Assembly (NCBI GenBank): GCA_030041495.1
Contig: JASHNT010000084.1
Location: forward strand, 1 to 64,000
Source: Bryobacteraceae bacterium
GTDB taxonomy: Bacteria > Acidobacteriota > Terriglobia > Bryobacterales > Bryobacteraceae
Reading direction: 5' to 3'
DNA: 64,000 nt
Below the pieces are notes generated by a model. The model was not told the DNA's origin. It saw nothing but the letters and a program-made list of their open reading frames with translations, and did no database searches. A program made the translations under genes and the position numbers. Positions 1-8,917 of this stretch are shown here, piece by piece. Every line of letters begins with the position of its first letter. Position 1 is the first letter of the stretch.

Positions 1-183
1 GGCAAGCCCCGGGCGGCTCATGACAAGGTCGTGGACGCGATTTTGACGATTTTGGCTGTCCTGAAGGCCGTCGAAGGCACTTTCACAGCCCCGCGGCCAA
101 CTCTTTATCGCAAGCTTCGATTTTCCCGCCGTTCAGATCGACCCCACTTGCATTTCTCGGCTGGCCGAAAACGCCCGGTTTAG
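1..183 (+). CDS. 3' end of an unidentified gene, cut by the window edge
   Basis: The first plus frame is open from base 1 to a TAG at 181-183. The first 30 or so codons have a strong G/C preference at third positions, as real genes here do, and read as a hydrophobic helix (residues ..VVDAILTILAVLKAVEG..). After about codon 35 the codon bias weakens, so the last part may be non-coding readthrough after a frameshift, or simply a divergent tail. I do not recognise the family. The other plus frames close within about 45 bases, and the minus frames have weaker codon bias. Confidence 0.35.
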   Translation, partial: GKPRAAHDKVVDAILTILAVLKAVEGTFTAPRPTLYRKLRFSRRSDRPHLHFSAGRKRPV

Positions 184-207
184 GCACGGGCTGCTAACCT
201 TGATCGC

Positions 208-618
208 GTGATTTCGGCGAATGGCGAACTGCACCATATCGGGTTCGTAGTGGCTGATATCGAGCAGGCCATAACCGGATTCAAGCGGTCCACTCTCGCC
301 GAATGGAATGGGCGCATCTGGGATGACCCGCAGCAACAGGCTCGGGTTGCGTTTCTGTACGTCCGCGGGAGTCCCGTGCAGCTTGAGCTGGTGGCGCCAT
401 TGGGTGAAGACTCCCCGGTAGCGCAATTCCTGGAGCGAGGCGGCGGACTCCATCACCTGTGCTACGAAGTTGCCGGGCTCGAAGCTCGTGTCGCGGAGAT
501 GCGCGCCCTGGGCAACCTGATCGTGGGCCCTCCTACGCCGGCGATCGCGTTCGAAAATCGCCGTGTCGCCTGGCTGATAACCCGGGAAAAGCTCCTGATC
601 GAACTTCTTGAAAAGTGA
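208..618 (+). CDS. VOC-superfamily (glyoxalase/methylmalonyl-CoA epimerase-like) protein
   Basis: A 136-residue protein with a GTG start at 208. It has the two-repeat VOC layout: LHHIGFVVAD near residue 8 and VQLELVAP near residue 57 in the first module, LHHLCYEV near residue 81 and LLIELLEK at the C-terminus in the second. The His and Glu of these four segments match the usual metal ligands of glyoxalase and epimerase folds. The spacing resembles methylmalonyl-CoA epimerase, but no mutase genes are nearby, so the substrate cannot be assigned. It stands alone, convergent with the glycerol kinase gene 17 bases downstream. The family is clear; the reaction is not. Confidence 0.8.
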   Translation: MISANGELHHIGFVVADIEQAITGFKRSTLAEWNGRIWDDPQQQARVAFLYVRGSPVQLELVAPLGEDSPVAQFLERGGGLHHLCYEVAGLEARVAEMRALGNLIVGPPTPAIAFENRRVAWLITREKLLIELLEK

Positions 619-635
619 ATCGCGGCTGACCGGCG

Positions 636-2138
636 CTACACTTCAACCCAGTCGAACGACCGCGTCACTGCTTTTTTCCATTGGGCGTACAGGCGCTCGC
701 GCGACGCCAGGTCGAGACGCGGAGTCCAGCTTTGATCTTCCTGCCATTGTGAACGCAGATCGTCGAGATCCTTGAAGAATCCGGCGGCAAGGCCGGCGGC
801 GAAAGCCGCGCCCAGCGCGGTGGTTTCCTGAATCGCGGGACGAACCACGGGCCGGCCGGCGATGTCGGCCTGAAACTGCATCAGCAGGCCGTTGGCCACC
901 ATGCCGCCATCGACGCGCAGCACATTCAGCGGAATGCCGGAATCCTGTTCGATCGCTTCGATTACTTCGCGCGTTTGGTAAGCCGTCGCCTCCAGAGCGG
1001 CTCGCGCCAGATGACCTTTGTTGGCGTAGCGGGTCAGCCCGACGACGACCCCTCGCGCGTCGTTTTTCCAGTACGGCGCGAAGAGGCCGGAGAAAGCCGG
1101 CACGAAATAAACTCCGCCGTTGTCCTTGACCGATCGCGCCAAGGTCTCGACCTCCGTGCTGGATCCGATCAGACCAAGGTTGTCGCGCAGCCACTGCACC
1201 AGCGCACCGGCGATGGCCACGCTACCTTCGAGCGCGTAATGGGCCGCGGCCGAACCCAGCCGGTACGCGACCGTGGTCAGGAGTCCGTGGCGCGATCCCA
1301 CGGCCTGCTCGCCGGTGTTCATCAGCAGGAAACATCCCGTGCCATACGTGTTTTTTGCTTCGCCCGGCCGAAAGCAGGTTTGCCCGAGCAGAGCGGCCTG
1401 TTGATCGCCGAGCATACCGGCTAGAGGCACTCCGGCCAGCTCCGGCAAGCGCACGACGCCGTGGATTTCGCTGCTCGATGCAATGCGCGGCAGCATCGCC
1501 CGCGGAATGCCGAAGGCATCGAGAATCTCCGGGTCCCAGGCGAGCGTCGCCAGGTTCATGAGCTGTGTGCGGCTGGCGTTGGTGACGTCGGTCGAATGTA
1601 CGCCGCCGCTGGGACCTCCCGTGAGCAGCCACGCCAGATACGAGTCCACGGTGCCAAACAGAACATCGCCCGCTTCAGCGCGCTCGCGGACGCCGGGAAC
1701 ATGCTCCAGAATCCAGCGGATCTTGAGACCGCTGAAATAGGTGGCCAGAGGCAAGCCGGTCTTGGCGCGAAAGCGGTCAGCGCCGCCGGATTTCGCAAAC
1801 TCGGCGGCATCCGGCGCGACGCGCGCGTCCTGCCACACGATGGCGTTGGCGACGGGATCGCCGGTGCGGCGATCCCACAAGATGGTGGTTTCGCGCTGGT
1901 TCGCGATCCCGATGGCCGCGAGATCGGAGGCGCGCAGCTCACGCTTCGCCAAAGCCTCCGCGATGACGGCTTGAGTGCGGCGCCAGATCTCGAGCGGGTC
2001 GTGCTCCACCCAACCCGGATGCGGATAGATCTGCTCGTGCTCCTGCTGCGCGGCCGAGATAATGCGGCCGGAGCGGTCGAAGATGATAAAGCGGGTGCTG
2101 GTGGTGCCCTGATCGATGGCGCCGATGTAGCTGGGCAT
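636..2138 (-). CDS. glpK: Glycerol kinase
   Basis: This 500-residue cytoplasmic enzyme phosphorylates glycerol with ATP to give glycerol 3-phosphate. Length and motifs match GlpK: DQGTTSTR near residue 9 (phosphate loop of the FGGY fold), [12 protein letters not shown] and TDVTNASRT in the first domain, [13 protein letters not shown] near residue 240, then [16 protein letters not shown] and [14 protein letters not shown] in the C-terminal FGGY domain. No glpF, glpD or glpR lies next to it, so it seems to stand apart from a glycerol operon. The downstream neighbour is convergent; the upstream minus-strand gene ends 26 bases before its start, so it could be cotranscribed with the 2165-3467 cluster. 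Confidence 0.96.
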   Translation of the reverse strand: MPSYIGAIDQGTTSTRFIIFDRSGRIISAAQQEHEQIYPHPGWVEHDPLEIWRRTQAVIAEALAKRELRASDLAAIGIANQRETTILWDRRTGDPVANAIVWQDARVAPDAAEFAKSGGADRFRAKTGLPLATYFSGLKIRWILEHVPGVRERAEAGDVLFGTVDSYLAWLLTGGPSGGVHSTDVTNASRTQLMNLATLAWDPEILDAFGIPRAMLPRIASSSEIHGVVRLPELAGVPLAGMLGDQQAALLGQTCFRPGEAKNTYGTGCFLLMNTGEQAVGSRHGLLTTVAYRLGSAAAHYALEGSVAIAGALVQWLRDNLGLIGSSTEVETLARSVKDNGGVYFVPAFSGLFAPYWKNDARGVVVGLTRYANKGHLARAALEATAYQTREVIEAIEQDSGIPLNVLRVDGGMVANGLLMQFQADIAGRPVVRPAIQETTALGAAFAAGLAAGFFKDLDDLRSQWQEDQSWTPRLDLASRERLYAQWKKAVTRSFDWVEV

Positions 2139-2164
2139 ATGATCTTCAGGCTACATCGCGAGCG

Positions 2165-2386
2165 TCATTCCCGCGGCTTCCTTCGCCGCTTGAAGAAAAT
2201 GCCGCCACCCTTGATTCCCACCAGGCCGAAGAACAGCACCAGCAACGCAACCAGCGTCGACACCGAGCCTATCACCAGAAAATCCGAATCGTTCAGCGGC
2301 GCGGGCATGAGCTTGGCCAGGACCGCGGCGACCACGCCGAATACCAGGATCACGCCGGCGATCAATGGCAGAGTCCGTCGCTGCAT
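2165..2386 (-). CDS. Small two-helix membrane protein
   Basis: A 73-residue protein with two hydrophobic segments (about residues 6-28 and 38-60) and a basic C-terminal tail ending in KRRRKPRE, which suggests a small inner-membrane protein with a cytoplasmic tail. Its ATG shares one base with the TGA of the flavoprotein gene upstream (TGATG), so translation is probably coupled. I do not recognise the family. The tight junction suggests that it works with, or is expressed with, the flavoprotein. Confidence 0.7.
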   Translation of the reverse strand: MQRRTLPLIAGVILVFGVVAAVLAKLMPAPLNDSDFLVIGSVSTLVALLVLFFGLVGIKGGGIFFKRRRKPRE

Positions 2387-3090
2387 CAGTCGTATTTCTC
2401 GTAGAAAATCTGTTTGCGGTCGAAGCCGCCGGTCTTCAGCCGCGCCCGGACGTCATCCACCATCAGTTTCAGCCCGCACAAATAGACGTCAAGGTCGCGC
2501 CGCCCGTCGAGTGCCTCCTCCAAGTGCTGCTGCACATGTCCGGTGCGGCCCGTCCAACCCGCCTCCGGCCGGCTCAGCGTGGGCCAGAAACGGAACCGCG
2601 GAAATCGCGCGGCGAGATCCTCGAACTCCGCGCGATACATCAGGTGCGATTCGTAGCGCGCGCCGTAGAGCAGCGTGAATTGCGGCGAGTCCGCATTCAG
2701 ATGCGCACGCAGCATGGAGCGGAACGGCGCGATGCCGGTGCCGGTGGCGATGAATAGAGAATCGCGGGGAGGCTGGCGCAGCACGAAAGTGCCTAGCGGA
2801 GGCCGCATTTCCACCATCTCTCCGGACTGCATGCCGAACAGGAGATGCGAAAAAAGGCCGTCCGGCGCCAGGTTCAGGCACAGCTCAAAGCGGCACAGGG
2901 CTACGCGGTGCGGCTCCGGCGGGGAGGCGATGGTATAGGCTCGCGTGATGCGCTTGCCCGCGATTTCGGCGGTGAAGGAGACGAACTGCCCGGGCGTGAA
3001 GTCGAATCCGCCGGCGCCGTTCTGCGCTTCAAAGATGAAGCTGCCCAAGCCGGGCGCGACTTCCACGCGTTCGATCAGTTTTGCTTGCAT
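2386..3090 (-). CDS. Ferredoxin-NADP+ reductase-like FAD/NAD(P)H oxidoreductase
   Basis: A 234-residue single-polypeptide flavoreductase. The FAD-binding barrel carries RAYTIASPP (residues 50-58, the R-x-Y-[ST] flavin motif) and a PPLGTFVL phosphate-binding turn near 97. The nucleotide domain has ATGTGIAPFRSML near residue 115, LLYGAR near 140 and VYLCGLKLMVDD near 201, and the protein ends in an aromatic YEKYD typical of ferredoxin/flavodoxin reductases. There is no added ferredoxin [2Fe-2S] domain. It probably moves electrons between NAD(P)H and a ferredoxin or flavodoxin. Its start lies inside the 3' end of the CbiX-like gene (16-base overlap), and its stop is fused to the next start, so the three genes look like one operon. 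Confidence 0.85.
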   Translation of the reverse strand: MQAKLIERVEVAPGLGSFIFEAQNGAGGFDFTPGQFVSFTAEIAGKRITRAYTIASPPEPHRVALCRFELCLNLAPDGLFSHLLFGMQSGEMVEMRPPLGTFVLRQPPRDSLFIATGTGIAPFRSMLRAHLNADSPQFTLLYGARYESHLMYRAEFEDLAARFPRFRFWPTLSRPEAGWTGRTGHVQQHLEEALDGRRDLDVYLCGLKLMVDDVRARLKTGGFDRKQIFYEKYD

Positions 3091-3467
3091 GCGGTAGCGG
3101 AGGACGATTCGCGGGCGCGGCCCAGCAGCGCTTCGACCATGGCCGGGTGACCGTCGAGCGGCGGTGTCACTTCGATTTCCACGCCGGGATGAATGCGGCG
3201 GACTTCAGCGATGAGGCGCGGAAGGTCGCGCTGCAGGTGCAGCCCCAGCGTCAAAAAATACGGGATCACTACCACGCGCGCAACGCCACGCGCGGCCAGC
3301 TCACCCACAGCAGCCGTCAGGTCCGGCTTGCCGCCTTCGAGAAATGCCGCCGCGACGGCATCGTAACCCCCGGCCCGCGCCAACTCGCCAGCGACGGCGC
3401 GCACGGCTTCGTTGGCCGATTCCACGCTTGAGCCGTGGGCGAACACGATATAGCCGGCCTTGCTCAT
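3075..3467 (-). CDS. CbiX/SirB-type sirohydrochlorin chelatase
   Basis: A 130-residue single-domain chelatase of the CbiX-small/SirB class, which inserts Co2+ or Fe2+ into sirohydrochlorin for cobalamin, siroheme or F430 synthesis. The N-terminal VFAHGSSVESANEAV carries the metal-binding His of the HGS motif, VVVIPYFLTLGLHLQRDLP near residue 78 holds a second conserved His (FLxxGxHxxxDLP), and PPLDGHP closes the active-site region. The length suits the one-domain form rather than the duplicated CbiX-long. No other tetrapyrrole genes are visible nearby, and the metal cannot be told from sequence. The downstream flavoreductase overlaps its 3' end. Confidence 0.85.
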   Translation of the reverse strand: MSKAGYIVFAHGSSVESANEAVRAVAGELARAGGYDAVAAAFLEGGKPDLTAAVGELAARGVARVVVIPYFLTLGLHLQRDLPRLIAEVRRIHPGVEIEVTPPLDGHPAMVEALLGRARESSSATACKQN

Positions 3468-3480
3468 ATGAAAAACGGGC

Positions 3481-4104
3481 TCATACGCTCACCCTGTTCG
3501 ATTCCGGTGCGGGGAAATGGCGGCACAAAAAATCATAGAAAGCCCGGCCGCGGCGGCGGCCGTTGTCATACTGTTGCTCGACTCGTTCCAGAAACACAAG
3601 CACGCCCAGAATGTCAGCGCCGCGCAGCGAAGGCATTCCGGAAGCTTCGGCCGCGGCTTTGCGCAATTCCTCGATCGAGTCCTTCAGAGCGTCCTGAAGC
3701 CGTCCGGCGTAGGGATTGTCGGGGCGGGTCTCGTAGATCAATCCGGATTCGAGGGTACGATAGGTGCGGACCAGGGCATCGAGAGCCTCGCGCGCGTCTG
3801 AATCCACCGCGTGCGCAGCTTCCATCGCGCGCACCAGGGCGTTCGAAATCCACACCACCAGATCGTCACGCTGGCGCAGGAACTCTTCGGTGACCCGGAT
3901 GTCCTGGTGCGGAATCGCGTCTTCGGCGACCGCCGCGGGACGCTCCCGCAGCCGCGCTTCTTGAAGATATTCGCAAGATTGCGGGCAATCCAGGGTGTTT
4001 TCGCGCGCGGCGCCGCAACAGGAAGGGCAGATTTCGCCGCCCAGAGCCGGGCAATACCGGCGCGCACGTTTCTTTTCACACAACTTGCAGGGAGCGTTCA
4101 CCAT
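3481..4104 (-). CDS. Cys-rich protein with N-terminal zinc-ribbon-like segment
   Basis: A 207-residue protein of unknown function. The first 46 residues hold eight Cys (CKLC, YCP, CPSCC, DCPQSC), a pattern typical of zinc-binding knuckles. The remainder is predicted helical, soluble and acidic, with no signal peptide. It ends 13 bases before the CbiX-like gene, so it may be the first gene of that operon. The upstream gene at 4163 is divergent, sharing a 58-base promoter region. I do not recognise a named family; a metal-binding regulatory or chaperone role is only a guess. Confidence 0.75.
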   Translation of the reverse strand: MVNAPCKLCEKKRARRYCPALGGEICPSCCGAARENTLDCPQSCEYLQEARLRERPAAVAEDAIPHQDIRVTEEFLRQRDDLVVWISNALVRAMEAAHAVDSDAREALDALVRTYRTLESGLIYETRPDNPYAGRLQDALKDSIEELRKAAAEASGMPSLRGADILGVLVFLERVEQQYDNGRRRGRAFYDFLCRHFPAPESNRVSV

Positions 4105-4162
4105 CTATCTCGGGCTCCGGCGAGGGAGCCAATGCGGGATGCCTCTATCGTATCATCGGGGC

Positions 4163-4312
4163 ATGGTGCGGACGGACGTTTACCTTAAGGTGGAATTAGT
4201 ATTGGACGAGCAGGAACCGGTGGAGCGCGTGGCGGCTGAAATCTGCCGGACCATTCGCAAGCTGCACGGCGTGCGTCACGCCGAGGTTCTGAGCACCACG
4301 GAGCGGGAATAG
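4163..4312 (+). CDS. Small conserved-looking protein, 49 residues
   Basis: A short gene starting at ATG 4163 (MVRTDVYLKVEL...), ending in a TAG at 4310-4312. The peptide alternates beta-like (VYLKVELVL) and amphipathic helix (VERVAAEICRTIRKL) segments and then VRHAEVLSTTERE, like a small ferredoxin-fold or dodecin-like alpha/beta protein. Third-position G/C is high. An in-frame ATG at 4139 would add eight residues, but the shorter form fits the divergent promoter region better. No function is assigned. Confidence 0.55.
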   Translation: MVRTDVYLKVELVLDEQEPVERVAAEICRTIRKLHGVRHAEVLSTTERE

Positions 4313-4405
4313 GTCCGGGCGCAATTTTTTCCAAGGCGCGTAACGGCTAGGCCGCTTGTGCGATCATTTGCTTGGGGCTTCCCGCAGAAACTGGAGATCA
4401 AACAT

Positions 4406-5077
4406 ATGCGAGCAAAGATGTTGCCGCTGGTGGCGTTGAGCGCCGCGCTGGCGCCGGCTGCGCCGCTGGCCACGGAACGGCTGGGCGCGGCAGCCCAGGC
4501 GTTCAAGGAAGTGATGGGCACCCCGGACAAGGCCATTCCGCAAGGACTCATCAACAAGGCGCAGTGTTTTGTCATCGTGCCGTCGCTCAAGGAAGGCGCG
4601 TTCGTGGTGGGTGGAAAATACGGCAAAGGATTCGCTACATGCCGCAAGGCGGACGGCGTGGGCTGGTCCGCGCCGGCCGCGATCCGCATTGAAGGCGGGA
4701 GCTTCGGGTTTCAGATCGGCGGCCAGGAGAACGACGTCTTCATGTTGATCATGAACAAGAGAGGCATGGACCGCCTGCTTTCGACCAAGTTCACGCTGGG
4801 CGCGGATGCGCAGGCGACGGCCGGCCCGGTGGGCCGCTCCACGCAAGCCGAGACCGACGCCGCATTGACCGCGGAGATCCTCACTTGGTCGCGCACCAGG
4901 GGCCTGTTCGGCGGAATCGCGCTGACCGGCGCCACGCTACGTCCCGATGCCGACTGGGACAAGGAGATGTACGGCAAGGACCTGACCAATCGCGAAATCG
5001 TCACCGGCAACGTCGCTCCCCCTCCGGCCGCTGCCGCGCTGCTATCCGAATTGAACAAATACTCCAGCCGCAAGTAG
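4406..5077 (+). CDS. Exported SYLF-domain (YSC84-like) lipid-binding protein
   Basis: A 223-residue protein. I take the ATG at 4406 because it opens directly onto a signal peptide (MRAKMLPLVALSAALAPAAP); an ATG 48 bases upstream would add 16 residues before it. The body matches the SYLF/YSC84 fold: IPQGLINKAQCFVIVPSLK, VVGGKYGKGFATCR, GGSFGFQIGGQ, VFMLIMNKRGMDRLL and a C-terminal AEILTWSRTRGLFGGIALTG. Members of this family bind phosphoinositides in eukaryotes; bacterial members are exported and poorly understood. The methyltransferase gene starts two bases after its stop, so the two are probably cotranscribed. Confidence 0.85.
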   Translation: MRAKMLPLVALSAALAPAAPLATERLGAAAQAFKEVMGTPDKAIPQGLINKAQCFVIVPSLKEGAFVVGGKYGKGFATCRKADGVGWSAPAAIRIEGGSFGFQIGGQENDVFMLIMNKRGMDRLLSTKFTLGADAQATAGPVGRSTQAETDAALTAEILTWSRTRGLFGGIALTGATLRPDADWDKEMYGKDLTNREIVTGNVAPPPAAAALLSELNKYSSRK

Positions 5078-5079
5078 CG

Positions 5080-6462
5080 ATGCCAGACGAACCGACAGCC
5101 CCCGAGCCTCGCCCGCCGTTGCAGGAGTTCGACGAAAGCTCCCGCATGCGCGAGGACTGGAACGCGCGAGCCCGCGAAGACGCCGGCTACTACGTAGCCT
5201 TCGGCCGCCGCGACCAGGATGAAGCCGGGTTTTTCGCGACCGCCACGGAGGTCATCAACAGCCTCGAATCCGAGTTGCGCCGCGTGCCTCTGGAACAACG
5301 CGGCGGCTGGAAGGCGCTCGAAATCGGCTGTGGCCCGGGACGCTTGATGCGGCCGATGAGCCGGCATTTTCTTGAGATCCACGGCGTAGACGTATCGGAT
5401 GAAATGATCGCGCTAGCGCGGGAAAAACTGCGCGACGTGCCCAACGCCCATCCCCACGCCACCGACGGCGCGAGCCTCGCGCAATTCGCCGATGACACCT
5501 TTGACTTTATTTATTCGTATGCGGTGTTTCAGCACATCCCCAGCCGCGAAGTGGTGCTGCAATACCTGCGGGAAATCCACCGGGTGCTGAAAGTAGGCGG
5601 CTTGGCACCGCTGCACTTCAACGGCCTGCCGCGCACGGCCGATTCCGAGTCGTCCTATAACACTTGGTCCGGCGCGCGCTTCACCGCCGGGGAGCTGTTG
5701 GAGTTCGCCGCCTTTCGCGATTTTCAGGTGCTGGCGCTCGAAAACGCCTCGACACAATATATGTGGACCACCTGGCGCAAGCGTCCCTCCGGCTGGAACG
5801 AAGAACTGGAGCGGCAGCGCTTCGAGGAGAATCCGGGGGCCCTGCCGGCGCGACCCGCCGCGCGCATCCGCCGCATCACCAACGCCAGCAGCTCAGAGCC
5901 GCTAGCGCCCTCGCGCGGACGTTTCGCGTCCATCTCTTTGTGGATGGAAGGCCTTCCCGCCGAGGCCGGTCTAAACTACTTGCGGGTGACCGTCGGCGAG
6001 AACTTCGGAACGGTGACGTACATCGGACCCGCGGACGCCTCCGGATTGCAACAGGTCGTCGTGATTCTGCCGCAGTTGGAAGCCACGGGCCTACTTCCCG
6101 TGGAGGTGCAGTGGCTGGGGCGATCCATCGCGCCTCCTGCCACATTGCGCGTGATTCCTCCGCCGCCTTCGGTGCCGCGCATCCTCTCCGTCAGGGACGG
6201 CATCAACCTGGTGGCGGAGAACCGTTGCGAAACGCGCAGCATCAAGATGGTCCTGGAAGAAATCGCGCGGCCGCACGAGATTGAAGCATCCTTCGGCGGC
6301 TTCCCGGTCCAGGATCTCGAGTTTTTCTGCGCCGATCCTCGCCCGCAGCGCTTTGAGGTGAACCTCCGGCTGCCGGAGCAGGTCGGCCCTGGACGGTACT
6401 CCTTAGAGGTCCGCATCGGCCGGCGAAAACTGGCTCCGGTGATGGTCGAGGTCAGCGCGTAA
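5080..6462 (+). CDS. Class I SAM-dependent methyltransferase with long C-terminal beta-rich extension
   Basis: A 460-residue protein; ATG 5080 follows the SYLF stop by two bases. Residues about 55-225 form a class I methyltransferase: ALEIGCGPGRLM (79-90, SAM motif I), HGVDVSDEMI (motif II), FDFIYSYAVFQHIPSREVV (motif IV region) and LREIHRVLKVGG. From about residue 255 to the end the sequence is beta-rich, with two repeat-like parts: FASISLWMEGLPAEAGLNYL...EVQWLGRSIAP and PRILSVRDGINLVAENRCE...VMVEVSA. These resemble Ig/TIG-like sandwiches rather than a catalytic domain. There is no signal peptide. The combination is unusual; the extension may bind the substrate, perhaps a glycan or lipid. 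The substrate is unknown. Confidence 0.85.
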   Translation: MPDEPTAPEPRPPLQEFDESSRMREDWNARAREDAGYYVAFGRRDQDEAGFFATATEVINSLESELRRVPLEQRGGWKALEIGCGPGRLMRPMSRHFLEIHGVDVSDEMIALAREKLRDVPNAHPHATDGASLAQFADDTFDFIYSYAVFQHIPSREVVLQYLREIHRVLKVGGLAPLHFNGLPRTADSESSYNTWSGARFTAGELLEFAAFRDFQVLALENASTQYMWTTWRKRPSGWNEELERQRFEENPGALPARPAARIRRITNASSSEPLAPSRGRFASISLWMEGLPAEAGLNYLRVTVGENFGTVTYIGPADASGLQQVVVILPQLEATGLLPVEVQWLGRSIAPPATLRVIPPPPSVPRILSVRDGINLVAENRCETRSIKMVLEEIARPHEIEASFGGFPVQDLEFFCADPRPQRFEVNLRLPEQVGPGRYSLEVRIGRRKLAPVMVEVSA

Positions 6463-6488
6463 CCAATTCCGCGAACTCCGGTACCTGG

Positions 6489-8897
6489 ATGTCTGGGGTG
6501 GCCGGAGGCATGGAAACCATTCTTCGCAATTTTCGGCTGGGGGCCAGGTCTCTGGCCAAAGCCCTGGGGTTCACATTGGCGGTGGTGCTGACGCTGGCGC
6601 TGGGGATCGGCGCAAACAGCGCGGTGTTTTCCGGCGTAGACGCAGTGCTACTGCGGCCGCTTCCGTTTCCGGACGGTGATCGCCTGATGCGGCTGTACCA
6701 GCATGACCCTAAGAATCCGAATACATTCGTTGCGCCGGTGCGGCTGGAAGATTGGAACCGGATGAACTCGACCTTTCAGGCGATCAGCGGCTACTACACC
6801 AGCGAAGATTCGGAGACCACCGGCGCGCTTCCGGAGCGGCTGACGCACGCGATGGTCGCACCACGTTTTCTGGAAGTTTGGGGCATTTTGCCCGAGCTGG
6901 GACGCGGGTTCACTCCGGCGGAAGAGCGTTTTGGTGGCCCGAACGCGATCCTCCTCAGCGACCGTCTGTGGCGCCGCCGCTTCGGCGCGGACCCGGGAGC
7001 GCTGGGCAAGATCCTACGGCTCAATGGGTTTTCGTACGCGATCGTCGGCGTGATGCCCGCATCCTTCGCGTTCCCGGACCGCGGCGTCGACGTGTGGTCT
7101 CCGAACTGGCCGGATGCGCCATATTCGCTGAGCCGCGAATCCACCTGGTTCATCGTGATCGGGAGACTGAAGCCCGCCGTGACCGTGCAGCAGGCGCGCG
7201 CGAATCTGGCGGCCGTGCAGTCCCGATTGGGCGAGCAATTTCCCAAGACCGACGCTCAGCTCGCCACTTCGATCGAGCCTTTGAAAGATGTGACCGTGGC
7301 GGGATCGAGTCAATCGTTGTGGATTTTGTTCGGGTCGGTTTCCCTGCTGCTGGTGATCGCCTGCGCGAACATCGCCGCGCTGTTGCTGGCCCGCTGCTCA
7401 CAGCGGCGGCAGGAGATCGCCATCCGTTATTCGCTGGGCGCGTCGCGGTTGAGCGTCGCGGGGCAAATGCTCGCCGAGGCGTTCCTGCTCGCGGTTGGCG
7501 GCGCACTGGCCGGATTGCTCTTGGCTGGCGGGGCCTCGAAAGTCTTCCGCAGTCTCGCCGCGAACTTGCCGCGCGTCGACGAAATTCATTTTGACGGCCG
7601 GGCAGTGCTATATTCGCTGGCCTGCTCCGTGAGCGCGACGCTTCTGTGCGGCCTGCTTCCGGCGATTCTCGGCACGCGGCGCGATGTGTCCCAAGGCTTG
7701 ACCGCCGCCAGCCGGACGCAGGTTTCCGCCCGGCATCCTCTGCAATGGATGCTGGCGGGCGTGCAGGTGGCGCTAGCGGTGACGCTGCTCGCCGCCGCCG
7801 GTCTGCTGGTTCGAAGCCTGGAGGCTCTGGGCCGGGTGAATCCAGGCTTCGAGGTCGGACACATCCTGACGTTTCACATCAGCGGCTCCTGGGGCGAGAC
7901 CACCGATATGAACACTCTCATCCAGCGCGTCAATCGGACTATCGATTTTCTCGGGAACATTCCGGGCGTCGAGGGCGCGGCATCGACGAACGCGCTGCCG
8001 GCGGCGCCGTTTGTATTCCCGGTCGAAGTCAAGCCGGAGGAGGGACGAGCCGAGTCCGAAGGCAAGATGACCACGGAGGCGAGGTCTGTCTCTGCCGGAT
8101 ATTTCGCGACCATGCGCATTCCGCTGCTGGAGGGTGAATTCTGCCCCGCTACGAATGACCGCGTGCCACGCGTGGTGGTGAATCGAGGCTTCGCCACCGC
8201 GTACTATAAGGACTCGCCGGCCATCGGGCATTCGTTCGCTGCGCCAGGCATTTACCTTCCGTCCTCACAGATTACCGGCGTCGTGGAGGACGCGCGCGAA
8301 ACCGGCATCGATCGCGCGCCGGGCCCGGTGGTGTATTGGTGCCGCAGCGCCACCGGCCCCGATCCGATCTATCTGGTCCGCACGCACGGCGACCCGGCCG
8401 CGATGAGCGAGACCATACGGCGCAGGATTCACGAAATCGAACCCAGCCGCTCCGTGTTCGAGGTGGTCCCGCTGGAGCAGCACCTGGAGGAGGCATCCTC
8501 GCAAAACCGTCTGCGGACCATTTTGCTGTCCAGTTTCGCGGTCAGCGCGGTGCTGCTGGGCTCGATCGGCCTGTATGGAGTGCTGAGTTACCTTGTGAAC
8601 ATCCGTCGCCGCGAGGTCGGCCTGCGTTTGGCGCTGGGCGCGTTGCGGGGGCGGATCGTCGCGGCATTCCTGGCGCAGGGGTTGGTCGTGGCGACCGCCG
8701 GTTCGATCGCGGGCCTGGCTCTGGCTCTCGCCTCGCGCCGCTTGCTGGCCGGAATGCTGTACGGAGTCTCGCCATCCGATGCTCCGACGTTAACCAGCGT
8801 GGTTGTGCTGATGCTGCTGGTGTCGGCCTCGGCGTCTCTGGTTCCCGCCATTCGCGCGGCGCGTGTGGAACCGATGGAGGTTCTGCGCGACCAATAG
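6489..8897 (+). CDS. ADOP-family ABC transporter permease
   Basis: An 802-residue membrane protein built as two MacB-like halves. Each half has an N-terminal TM helix, a periplasmic MacB_PCD-type domain and a three-helix FtsX region. Half one opens with GFTLAVVLTLALGIGANSAVFS and has FtsX helices near residues 275-420; half two has its TM opener near 425-445 (VQVALAVTLLAAAGLLVRSL) and its FtsX helices from about 675 to the end. This is the layout of the acidobacterial duplicated orphan permeases. As is usual for the class, no ATPase gene is adjacent. The ATG at 6510 (METILRNFRL) is an alternative start, but its GGAGG lies only one base upstream. The exported substrate is unknown. Confidence 0.9.
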   Translation: MSGVAGGMETILRNFRLGARSLAKALGFTLAVVLTLALGIGANSAVFSGVDAVLLRPLPFPDGDRLMRLYQHDPKNPNTFVAPVRLEDWNRMNSTFQAISGYYTSEDSETTGALPERLTHAMVAPRFLEVWGILPELGRGFTPAEERFGGPNAILLSDRLWRRRFGADPGALGKILRLNGFSYAIVGVMPASFAFPDRGVDVWSPNWPDAPYSLSRESTWFIVIGRLKPAVTVQQARANLAAVQSRLGEQFPKTDAQLATSIEPLKDVTVAGSSQSLWILFGSVSLLLVIACANIAALLLARCSQRRQEIAIRYSLGASRLSVAGQMLAEAFLLAVGGALAGLLLAGGASKVFRSLAANLPRVDEIHFDGRAVLYSLACSVSATLLCGLLPAILGTRRDVSQGLTAASRTQVSARHPLQWMLAGVQVALAVTLLAAAGLLVRSLEALGRVNPGFEVGHILTFHISGSWGETTDMNTLIQRVNRTIDFLGNIPGVEGAASTNALPAAPFVFPVEVKPEEGRAESEGKMTTEARSVSAGYFATMRIPLLEGEFCPATNDRVPRVVVNRGFATAYYKDSPAIGHSFAAPGIYLPSSQITGVVEDARETGIDRAPGPVVYWCRSATGPDPIYLVRTHGDPAAMSETIRRRIHEIEPSRSVFEVVPLEQHLEEASSQNRLRTILLSSFAVSAVLLGSIGLYGVLSYLVNIRRREVGLRLALGALRGRIVAAFLAQGLVVATAGSIAGLALALASRRLLAGMLYGVSPSDAPTLTSVVVLMLLVSASASLVPAIRAARVEPMEVLRDQ

Positions 8898-8917
8898 GCT
8901 CGGCTATCCTATGGCTT

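Noticed and set aside
8336-8917. Upstream extension of the Hsp70-like frame
   Set aside because: It lies within the ADOP permease gene in another frame; the Hsp70 fold begins only at GTG 8918.
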